A stretch of DNA of 64,000 bases, taken from assembly GCA_004123355.1 (NCBI GenBank), contig SCHM01000002.1:9645569-9709568 (forward strand), read 5' to 3'. The translations under genes were made by a program, and so were the position numbers. This DNA is from Amphirosellinia nigrospora (lineage: Eukaryota; Ascomycota; Sordariomycetes; Xylariales; Xylariaceae). The notes under the pieces were generated by a model that saw only the letters and a list, made by a program, of their open reading frames with translations, made no database searches and had not been told where the DNA came from. Numbering within the stretch: the stretch's first letter is position 1; each line of letters opens with the position of its first letter. Below are positions 38,461-48,450 of the stretch, in pieces.

Positions 38461-39470
38461 ATGAGCCTACAGAATGGCCGGCCGATGCTTAGAGCTTACG
38501 AAACCCCCCCCCCCCCCCCCCAAAAAGTTGTCCGCCAACATGGAAACCAAAAAGTCGCCCGCAATACACTTGCTATCCTAGGATCACTACAGAAGCGGCC
38601 CCGCAAGCAACAGAACTTCGATAGCTACCTATTACAGTTACCGGTGGAATTATTTCTTTGCATAGCAGATTTCCTTAGCCCTTCAGACATAATTCTTTCT
38701 CTCAAACCTGCCGCTCGCTACAGGCCATCTTCCATAAGAAAATAAGTGTCGCCAAACTCTCTCGCACCGAATATCTTGCGTATCTCTCCGGATGTGGCAG
38801 AGAACAACCCAAGAAGTGGGTATGCGAGAATTAATCTCGATACTCTTGTAGCTGTTCTCTAGATATCAACCTGCCCCAAACGATCACAAGGAACACTTCG
38901 GCCCAATACTCGCATTTGGTACGGTCAATTGCTCCTAGATATGCTCGCTTACAAGAGCATAAGTATAACCCCTATCTGCAGGCCTTATTGGCACTGCACT
39001 TGAGCTTCACCCCTAGAATCCACGCTCGACTCAAAACCCACTACTCAGCATATCCTAAAAGTACTGCAGACAATAACGGCAATTTGAAACTCCTCCTTTT
39101 ATCTACCAGGCCATGTTTCAAAAGTCGTGGGAAGATATCTTTCGTTCGCGAAGTCCTCACGATCCGAGTAATAGGCTTCAGGATGCTATAAGGGGACACT
39201 CGAGGCTCGAGACGACAGACAAGGGTATACAGGGGCCTGTCCTCGCCGTGCTACCGATTTCTCGGTCCAGCTTCACTCCGAGTTTCTAGACCTATACGCC
39301 TGGCAGAATTTTGGGCTGGAGGGCTCCCCTGGAGACCTCGCGTAGGAAACTCACTGCGACGGTATTGTTGTAGACGGGTGCTGGGACCCGGGGTTATCCA
39401 TATATCACGAACCAGGAACAACAAGGAAACTGTACGAGCAGAATGGAAGATGCGAGAGCCAGGCTCTCTA
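38461..39470 (+). pseudogene. Fungal F-box protein, degenerate
   Basis: F-box proteins couple substrates to SCF ubiquitin ligases. The F-box is clear near 38630-38700 (LLQLPVELFLCIADFLSP, SDIILSL). The frame then shifts and continues as CRSLQAIFHKK, AKLSRTEYLAYLSG. A later block reads YARLQEHKYNPYLQALL and FTPRIHARLKTHYSAYPK, as in many fungal F-box proteins. The C-terminal block TDFSVQLHSEFLD, AWQNFGLEGSPGDLA follows, where the expected Trp codon is TAG, then DPGLSIYHEPG. At least three frame changes plus this nonsense codon make the copy non-functional as read. A run of about 16 Cs near 38505-38521 encodes Pro in the N-terminal part. No intron is needed. Confidence 0.65.
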
Positions 39471-41034
39471 GGGCTAGCCTGGCTAACAAGACAGGGGGCT
39501 TCTTTAGCCGAAATGGTAGGTGGCTGCTCAAAAGGGCAAAGCTTTCCAAACTCTTCTTCCGCAAGTCGGGTATTCATAAATATGTTTACTACGGCTAGCA
39601 TGGGTTGGGTGTTGGTATGGAGTAGAGCCTGAAAAAGAAGTCTCTTATAATGCTTGCGCATTCGTAAGAGCGACGAGCTCCCGATCGACATATTTCAGTT
39701 AACCTGTCCAAAAGCCTTTAACTCGAGAGCTATGGCAGCGCTATAGTGTAAGGTTCCATTGGCCTACGTGTTGGGGACTAAAAATGCAGTGCAGTTGTGT
39801 TTGTTAGCTGACAATGAACCGCCTAGCAAATTAAGCAAACACTGATCGATCGACATAATTGGTCTACTCAAAGCCTTCAACTAGACAGCTAATGTCAATA
39901 ACGCTGTAAGGCTGTAATGTGCTCTAGAGTGAAGTAGGGGTCACTGATAGCGTAATAAGGGATTATCTAAAGACTTAGATAGTAATCAAGCTACAATAAT
40001 TCTTCTATGGAGTCAAGGGTTCCATGATGTCTATTCTCTGGTCTCTTATTTCCTATTTCTCTGTGTTCCGGATGTGCGGCAGGTACATAGAAGTATAGGG
40101 GTAAGGACTTAATATCATTAATTCCTAAGCCCTTCCCAATTAACTAGGAAAGCCTCAGGCCTTCATATTTCCAGATTCTATGTGCTAGACCCCACCCTGT
40201 AGTGCCATTTAACCTCCTCTGATTTTAGCGCCTAACGGTATACGGGTTTAGATTCCAATCGCAGCGTTGGCAAATGCATATTTTCAGTGGTTGAGATGAC
40301 ATCGAAGGTAGTGATCTCAAGTACGGATGATTGGCTCCTAGGCGGTAAGACTACACCTATTGTCATAGGCAATGTAATGAATAGCAAAATACAACTTCCA
40401 ACTTGAGTTAGATGGATCGCCAGGACCGGAATCATTTTGTGGCGCTGTCGCGAAAACCCATTACCATTTCTAGTATGTAGACTTCATTGATAGTAATGAT
40501 CGCGGCTGTATAAATTAGCTTAGCCAATGATGGCGATGTCCCTTCCGAGTTATCCATGTGCACAAAGCCCTAGGCCCCTGAGCGCTTGATTTAAAATGAA
40601 CCTAGCATATTTCAACCAATTGATATCCGAATTAGTACAAACTGAATCTCATCCCGCCGATATAGATTTTCGGAGTACTCGTCGGGTTTACTTTTGAAGT
40701 GAAGAGATTTAGTTGGGTCGGAAGAGGGAAAACAACATGGAGTTGGAGCATAGTGCTACAGACGTGACGATTGACAGCCAGGACTCAAGTAATTTTCCAG
40801 TAGTGGTGCAAATTACGAACGTCGTTCGTATTTGGATGTATTTATATGTGCTACATAATACCTTCTGTAGTTGAATCTATATTTCTTGGTCCGAATCGCT
40901 CTTTCTAGGCTACATATATAGATGGTGTATGCAACCCAGAATTTTAAGAAAATATGACCACATTAAACCTAAGGGACCTGTCACGAGACATTGGCACACA
41001 AACGGAGACAAAGGGTTCATCGCCTACCATATAC

Positions 41035-41400
41035 TTAGTTCGTGATAGGAACAGATATAATGAAGAGAAATAAGTAGAAAGCCGAGTAGGTAGTGGGGAC
41101 ACAAGTAGCGAACACAAAACCTCGATCGAGAATAATACGGCTTGGAGTACAAACACAGCTAAAATCATCGCCGGCACCGAATCCGGACGCGGTGCCCAAG
41201 CCAGGATAGTCAGGGAGTGTCCTAGCCCAATAATGCTTCCAATGGTGTAAGTAGGGCGCCATATTGAATAATGTGCCAAGAAGCGTTTCCCTTAACAACG
41301 AAAAGGTGGTAGCCACAACCATAATAAGAGTCATGAACAAGCAGTTCCAACCATTGTTATGGTTCGATAATCTCATTGGTCGATTTTTACTTTTCTTCAT
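41035..41400 (-). CDS. Small hypothetical protein with two hydrophobic segments; doubtful
   Basis: A 121-codon ATG-started frame with no needed intron. It has a hydrophobic segment at about residues 20-37 (CLFMTLIMVVATTFSLL) and another near the C-terminus (YSAFYLFLFIISVPI). That could make it a small membrane protein, but an overlapping frame of similar length is open on the same strand. I recognise no family. Confidence 0.2.
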   Translation of the reverse strand: MKKSKNRPMRLSNHNNGWNCLFMTLIMVVATTFSLLRETLLGTLFNMAPYLHHWKHYWARTLPDYPGLGTASGFGAGDDFSCVCTPSRIILDRGFVFATCVPTTYSAFYLFLFIISVPITN

Positions 41401-44400
41401 CTCGGTAGGCCTTCCCCATCACTTTTGTTTACTGTAAGGATATCTCCATCTTCCCATCCCTCCAACCCTGAAATGGAGTGTCTAGTCCGGAATCACGAGG
41501 CGAAAAGATCGACTTGATAGATACTAAGGAAGTATACCGGAGTATTTACTCCGCGAGTTGAGAACGACCTGTGATCAGTTTCGACGACGACGGAAATGGA
41601 CCTTCAGACGCTATTATTCGCCCACGAGGTATGATCATTCCTGTGCCATCTCCTGAAGGGAAGCTGGAGGAAGTTTAAGAGATACACTACTATCAAACAG
41701 AAAGTCGAGGGCGTCAAATTACTGACTCAGTGACAGGGCCCGGTGCATTAACGTGGGGCTTACATATCCTAATGGTTACATAAACCAGTGTGTCGTATAA
41801 CTACGTGGCACGATACTCTCCAATCCTTGGCAATGCTGGCTATACATCAGTGAGTCATTATGGAAGAATTTTAGATGCACAAGTGAAGGGGTATAGTAGA
41901 TCGAAATTCAACACTCTCCATCTTCGGCGGAGTCTTGGAGGTGTCACACGACAGTATCCATGCAAACCAGTTACAAACGTGGGAATAGGTGCACATCGTT
42001 GCGAGTGATTGCTGCCTAGGTACCTAAACATTACGAAAAGGGTGCGACGGTATTAAGCCTGTACTCTGCTTGTGTAGCTGAGCAGGTGGCAATATCCAGT
42101 ATGAGTTTTTGATGCCGAGATCTCAACAATAGGTTAGAGAAGTGGCGTCTGTAACAATGAAGACGATGTGGTCGTGACATGTGACGATCTGCACCAATAA
42201 TTAAGGCAGCAGTATCCAGCATGGCGCACGGCACGGCTCGGCTCAATTAATTGTAAATTGAGGTAATCGCCACTGTTGACCATTCGGTCTTACCATTCTT
42301 TGTATGTGAAGGATGGATATGAGAATCTTATGTTCACCCGGTGATACATTAATTCTATAGGTTCGACGTCGAGCTGTTACATGATTGGAAGGGTAAACCC
42401 TACAAAAACAACATGCTAGAGTGATGCGACGGCCAATAGAATTAGGTCGTTGAGATGAGCACGACCGAAGCCCCCAGTGGATATAACCTACTTGTGACGG
42501 CTTCTTGTAGGGGCTAACTCGGCAAATGCTCAACAAGGCCGCGCAGGCATGTGTAAAGATATCTCGTTTAGAAACGGCTAGCATAAGCGAAAAAGGTTGT
42601 GGTACATAGTATGTTGAGAACCGCCAGCCGGTAGAAAAGACTGGGCCCATGACGTTATATTTTCGGCGTCCTCCCGGCGAGCAATGCATGCTTGTCTTGC
42701 CGTACGCCAATTCCCTAATCAGAAGCTCCAATGGTGGAAGCTAGTGATAAAGAGACAGGACTTGGAAGTTGAGCTCATATTAGATGGTATCACCACCACC
42801 ACCACCGATGGTTCTTCTTGGTGATATATCACTTGTGAGCACCACGGCGCTTACAATTCGATTGTATCATCATGTCTTCTCTACAAAATTTCCGTTGGTT
42901 GTGGAGAGCCGAGCTATGTCGAATGTCGTCGAAACATACGCCGTAGTAATTAGAGAAAGTTGAGCTAAACCGTATATTTTCAGCCAATCACATGTGCACG
43001 TTTCAGATAAGATACCATCCTGCATCTTCCTGTTACCTCTGCTATAGTACCTCACACACGGATTTTGTTTTTTGAATGCTACCGGCATGATACAGTGCCC
43101 AAAGCCGATGCCGCTTAACTTGGAAGGAGGCCTCCTTACGAAGCAAAACAGCATCAGACCGACAGGAAAACGAGGAATGGAGATTGTTGAGGTGTCAAAA
43201 TGATGCTATTAGTAGTTTCTGGATTGTGCCCGCAACACTAATTTAACCTGCAGTAGGTACTTTGCAGGGGCCCTTGTCGAGGTCTAGACCGGCCTATACA
43301 CGTAACATTGTCGTGAAACCTGGTTCTGTGGCGTTAAACGCATTTGCCACAGTGGCGCAGTACATTATCTTGGCCGCTAAACTTCTAGTAGTAAGTAGTG
43401 AGATGTCGATCATGATGTGGCTTGAAGCGGTTGTTGCGGATGATGTACAGGGGCCGTTTGTCGATCATTCGCGGCCTGAGCGCCTGATTGCTGAGAAAAC
43501 GACCTACTTAGAAATATGTAAATTCACTACTTGGTACCTGCTGTCTCGGCGGGGGGGAAAAAGAAACCAAGGAAAGTCGTAGGTGCCGAAGCCGAGGACT
43601 CTAGCGCCCGAATAGATAAGAAGACTTGTCTCTCTTGGAGGACTCTAAATTGCCACTTCGTACGTTCTTGCGAAAGCTACTGTAGCCCTACTTGGCCAAC
43701 GAATTGCTGTGCGAACACCCCGGTAAAAGATAAGTGTGGCGGCCCTTTGCAGCCTTTGAATTATAACTGTCCTTTATTACAAAATTTCTTGATAAGCAGG
43801 ACTCATCTTCTCTACTCGTCTCGTAAGGCTATGCGCGACCGGATCAATAGCATTCTTGGTAGCATTTCATAGGCACAGATCGATAGCTGAGTAGATTGTG
43901 GCTCATGAGAGTCATGGGGGCTAACGCCAATCACACCGGTGTTTTGTATATTGGCTCCTCTCCGATAGGAATTTGATTGGCTCCTTTGTCCATTGGCTGA
44001 GAACAAAAGCGCGTGAACCACCCCCATACTACCGCGTAGCATTTTGATGTGAGTTCGTTCTTGTTACTAGCACCGCATTTGTAGCCTCGCCATCAGCTCT
44101 TCGCACTTTGGCGCCAAAGTTCGTGCCAAGACATGAGGTAAAAAGAGTTTGCAAAGTGGGTAGATGGGAAATCCAACCCAAGATAAAACAGAGTTGTTCG
44201 CTACTCATGGTGCTTGTGTGTACGATCATGCCATCCAGTACATCAAGTCATGAATAGATGGGCAATAAGCCTATTTTGGAAACCAGTGAGGCGTGGGCAT
44301 GGGGCTTAATTCGCAGGGTATAGAATTCCACATATGCTAACCAGGGCCTGTATTCGGAACCAACCATACCCATGGGCGTCTTGTCAAGCCTGATCCTGCT

Positions 44401-45420
44401 TTCAGTAACACCTCGGAAGAGAACTGCGATAGATAGGCGTGGTCTTCGGGAGTGGCAATTATCATTAATGATTAATGGGTGAGCACAGCATACTATAGTC
44501 CACGCACATCCATGTACCGTGCTGTACCGTGCTGTACCGAGCGAGGCGCAAGGCTGTCTCGATACCTAGTCGCCACACTTAAGTCTCCCGCATATCTTGG
44601 TATGTACCTGGGAGCCATGCATGTAATGGATGGACGCTAAACGGGGTGTCTTGGTTGACATCTCCTGTAACTGAATCTATCGTCAAGGGGGTTTTGTTCC
44701 GGACGGTCCGCATATGACCGGAGCGGGGCTGGTTGAAGCTTCCAATCCTGCAGAGCGAAGACGCCTACTCAACTATTGAAGCCTGACTATGCAAATCCCC
44801 TGGGCAGATGTGCCGGCGCCCTACTCAAGATACATTGGACCGATTTGAAGAGTTCGATGCATACGAGGGGATCGGCAAGGAGAGATCCAGAAGCAGCGCA
44901 ACGGAAGAGACCCAGACGACCAAAGGGAAATAAAGGTACCAGCTAAAATGGTAAGCGCCGGGAACGCTGCAGCCTATCAGACACTTGCAGGAGCATTTGC
45001 TCCGGCCTCAATCCTCTGTGATTACACACAAGACAGAAAAAATGTAGTATTGTTGGAGCATCAAGGTGAATTTGATTGCTTGTTGTCTCGAAAATGAGGG
45101 AAGTCATTGTTCCCGTTTGATTTGTGCGCCTCGGCTGCAAGCTGTGACTTACGAATCTCATCCCTGTTGTTTGCCACAACTACTCATATAGGCTTCCTAA
45201 CTTTAATGTGATTAAGTACTGGCCCGCCTAGTTGTTGGTTCATGGTGGCACTCACCTGTCCATGGCGACTACACTAATCTATGATATCTTCAAGATTCCT
45301 CCTATGCATCGAAGCACGCGGACTACCAGGTTCTAGCCACGGATTAACGCATGCACGCCGAACCATCACTCGTTGATACATGCGTCTTAATAAGGGCTCT
45401 TTACGATAGCATACACGCCC

Positions 45421-45624
45421 TTGCTGTTCATTTGCACCGCCCAGCCCACGACTTTAATGTGCACTGAGCACGTCTCAGAGTGTCCTGTCTGTGGGAAGGA
45501 ATACCTCGTTTTCGTCGAATTTTGCCGGCACTTTCACCCACCACTTTTGCGCTGCCCCGTGGGCACCAACCAGGAAAATGAAGACATGGGAAGGACGTTG
45601 CCCAAGCCCAGTCTGTCCATATAG
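45421..45624 (+). CDS. Possible small Cys-rich protein; doubtful
   Basis: The frame contains TEHVSECPVCGKEYL and FCRHFHPPLLRCP, a spacing of Cys and His that could bind zinc. No start or splice signal settles the gene. It is tail-to-tail with the NAD(P)HX epimerase gene, about 90 bp away. Confidence 0.2.
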   Translation: MLFICTAQPTTLMCTEHVSECPVCGKEYLVFVEFCRHFHPPLLRCPVGTNQENEDMGRTLPKPSLSI

Positions 45625-45714
45625 TCGCACGGGGGTTGCAGCGTCAGTTGACATCGAAGAAGAACGGGCCAAAGCCTTTCATCTGGGAGCCATTTCTCGT
45701 GGGCCTGGGAGTAC

Positions 45715-46997
45715 CTACAGTTTCCGAGTACTCCTGGGATTTACTTCGACAAATTGATCCACACCCTGGTAACTCGGAACCTCGAAGTCATAGTTCTTCG
45801 CAATTGCTGGGGATACAAAGCTGTTGATGGGTCAGTTTCGACCAGCACATTCCCCATTCCCCTAGGAGTAAGGACACGCACCGCCCTCCAATAAAATGCC
45901 GACCCTTGAAATACTGAACCAGAGGCTTGGGTGCCGTAAGACTGACTAGGTATGTAGGGCTGAACTTGCTTCCCAGACCGGACTGTGGTGGGCCGTTCTC
46001 AATATCCCAAGAAGATGGAGCGTCAACGGAGGTAACGGGGATCTTGGTTTCTTCGAGGGCCTTGATTACCGCAGGAAACGGCTCACGAACCTCGCCGAAA
46101 AGCTGAAGCCTTTCCCACATAAGCGTTACGATGTTATGATTATACGAATATGAATATTTACCGAAGACGGCATCCACGACATGGTCTGCCGATTTCATTG
46201 CCGAAGTGAAGTCGTCCACGAAACCAACCTCCAAGTCTTCGAGTTGCTTGGCAAGCCGCTGTGTGAAAATTAGCATGCTATATCCTTAGCCGACAACGCG
46301 ATATATGTGTAATGAGAGGAGATAGAGAAGGATTCTTGTGGTCATTCGCCAGAAAGATCTGAGGGATAACAAAAGGAGTCTAAAGAGGGTTCGGCCATGC
46401 TGTGAATTAGAAATAGAGGCTAGAATGGAGACCATAGTATACAATAATTATATACTTTCATATGGATCTTATCTGTCCGGAAGAAGAAGCGTCACATAGT
46501 TTGGACGGGGGCGGGAAATTCCACGCACCTGGTAAAGGTCATTTTTGCTACGCTTTGGGTAGTAAACCGAGGGTTGGTATCCATAGTGATAGAGATGACG
46601 AGCAGCGACGAGGCCATCGCCACCTACATTGGTTAACGAAAGATCTGTAATTTTGATCATGTGCCCTTACCATTATTGCCAGGACCGCAGGCTATTAGTA
46701 TCCGGTTACCGTTGCTGGGCGGATGGACATGGTAGACTACGAGAACCACGTTAGCAACCACCCACGAGTAATGGGCTCTGTGACATATCAAACAACGAAA
46801 GACCTACTAATGTGAAACCGACAACCCCGCAAGTTCCATAAGTTGATCAATGGAAAATGCACCGGTGCTCATGAGCTCCCTATCGAGAGCCGCAGCTGCT
46901 TTAGCTGAAAGTGTCTAGGAATATAGGTATAGGTGTAAGTCGAACAGCAAATTACGTTGTGGAATGCTAATGCGGGCAGACTTACTTTAAGAGCCAT
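45715..46997 (-). CDS. NAD(P)H-hydrate epimerase (YjeF N-terminal domain, NAD(P)HX epimerase)
   Basis: Interconverts R and S forms of hydrated NAD(P)H so that the dehydratase can repair them. Seven exons fit: 46986-46997, 46808-46914, 46671-46736, 46529-46623, 46162-46258, 45882-46109 and 45715-45820. The product begins MALK then [14 protein letters not shown] and [22 protein letters not shown] and [15 protein letters not shown] mark the nucleotide-binding loop; [20 protein letters not shown] and RHFIGGR follow, and the end is [11 protein letters not shown]. Exon phases agree except at two places. The junction after exon 2 is out of frame by a base or two. Exon 6 is one base short, near 46095-46100, where an extra G restores FSG. 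It is an orthologue of yeast YNL200C, often called NNR1. It is divergent from the mS16 gene. Confidence 0.85.
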
Positions 46998-47373
46998 GGC
47001 TTGGTCTAATCGAAGTATATTCACAACACGAAGGCGAAACCTATGTATGACGACCGTGATGATGAAGTTAGGGATAGCTTAGAATTTTTGTTCGAAGCAA
47101 GCAATAGGTGCCTATGCTTGACATCATGGAGCATCACTCTTCTGTGGGAGAGGTGCATCTTGTTATATGATTGGTTATCTACTGTCTGATTTAGTGGGCT
47201 GCAAGGTGTCAGGTGATTGGCTGTAGCGGATCAACTCGAGCCGAGCTCCGCCAAAATTATTGATGGCGACTGATAGGCCTTCGAGGGGGAAGCTTATCGA
47301 GAGACTGGTGCTCGTGCACACAACCTACAACCTGTGTCGGCCAAGGTTCGATCGCGACATTTTTATACCCGCC
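46998..47373. promoter_or_regulatory. Shared divergent promoter of the NAD(P)HX epimerase and mS16 genes
   Basis: 376 bp separate the two ATGs, which point away from each other. Two ATTGG pentamers (inverted CCAAT boxes) occur at 47170-47174 and 47216-47220, 42 bp apart. CCAAT boxes are bound by the HAP/CBF complex, which in fungi often controls mitochondrial genes. Binding here is an inference. Confidence 0.45.
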
Positions 47374-47979
47374 ATGGTTGTAAAAATCAGACTGGCGCGC
47401 TTCGGCCGCAGGAACTTGCCTTTCTATAACATTGTAGTTGCGCACGCGAGGTGAGTTCGACAACGATAGCACGCGCACACGACGATCACCCGATTGATGA
47501 TGCCCTTCGTCGGTATGCAGGACAGCGCGGAATAGCAAACCCATCGAGGTTATCGGCACATACGACCCGATACCCAAGCCAGACCCGTACGATGATTCAG
47601 GACGACTGCACAAAGACATCAAGCTAGATGCGGTCAGGGCACGGTACTGGATTGGTGTAGGCGCACAACCGACTCATACTGTCTGGCGATTATTATCCTT
47701 GGTAGGAGATGATGGCCCAAGAACCTCCACCATCGGCGATTATGTTAACACGTCTTGCAGCTTGGCATCATGGAACCAGAGTATCGCAATACGGAACCAC
47801 GTACAGCCCCACCTTACCACGCGAGGCTCTGCCACAACAAAACCCTTAGATGCCTACCATGCGAACGAGAGACAATAGCGACATGGGGATTGTTGGAATT
47901 ATGTATAAAGTACGAGAAGGGCGCTGTCGAACATATCAATTGGCGTGTACGATTAAGACCTGAGAGGTCGCTGCGATAA
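47374..47979 (+). CDS. Mitochondrial small-subunit ribosomal protein bS16m (mS16)
   Basis: A component of the mitochondrial ribosome small subunit. Exons: 47374-47450, 47521-47701 and 47761 onward. Introns are 47451-47520 (70 bp, GTGAGT...TATGCAG) and 47702-47760 (59 bp, GTAGGA...TTGCAG, branch GTTAAC). The first two exons sum to 258 nt, exactly 86 codons. The product reads MVVKIRLARFGRRNLPFYNI, then KPIEVIGTYDPIPKPDPYD, KDIKLDAVRARYWIGVGAQP and a hydrophobic LLSL, all classic S16 blocks. After GIMEPEYRNTEP the frame runs to 47979. A one-base shift would instead give a stop at 47876-47878 and a more usual length of about 125 residues. The C-terminus is therefore uncertain. Confidence 0.85.
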
Positions 47980-48000
47980 CCGAGCATGCGACCTGAAGAT

Positions 48001-48064
48001 AGCTGGAAAGGCGTCGATAGAGTAGCCGAAACAGCTGGAAAGGCTTCGATGGAGTGGCCGAAAC
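48001..48064. repeat. 32-bp tandem duplication
   Basis: AGCTGGAAAGGC...GCCGAAAC occurs twice without a gap (48001-48032 and 48033-48064), with three mismatches. It lies in the 3' interval between the convergent mS16 and MCC alpha genes. Confidence 0.8.
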
Positions 48065-48450
48065 CATGGAAAGACAGGCGTTCCCAAGGAAGCCTCGATC
48101 AATAATTCCGTATATACCAGATTAAGGAGCATCGGTTCGCTCATCCGTATAGGGGACGAATTATCCACCGGCGACAAGAGGCCTGATGAAGAGGTAACTG
48201 TGTACTCATTGCGAACTCTCAAAACCAATCATGCCAGGTGCACTAGGGCCAAATAGACGGCGATTGTATGGCCGGCTGCTGCCACAGATCGTCAAACTTG
48301 CAGGTTTTGGCGACAGTGAGGATTGTCTCTAAGGATTCCCCTGTTGATGAAAGACTAACGGGCATCTATACTCTGAAGGAGTTTTATGTAAATACATGGG
48401 CGATGCACCTAGTTTACCCCTCCCGCTATTAGACCGGATACTTCGCGCCC

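Larger units (their letters stand above)
39471..45714. other. Gene-poor stretch before the gene-rich block
   Basis: No strongly supported gene. A diverged direct duplication starts with GATCGACATA at 39683 and again at 39848. A CAC repeat lies at 42788-42806, and TACCGTGCTG is repeated at 44515-44540. Two small doubtful frames (41035-41400 minus, 45421-45624 plus) are listed separately. Confidence 0.5.

Noticed and set aside
39251-39691. 146-codon minus-strand ATG-started frame
   Set aside because: It lies antisense to the C-terminal F-box block (AWQNFGLEGSPGD on the plus strand), which explains its openness.
43262-43872. Two overlapping plus-strand frames of about 110 codons
   Set aside because: No domain or splice chain; translation does not resemble any family I know.
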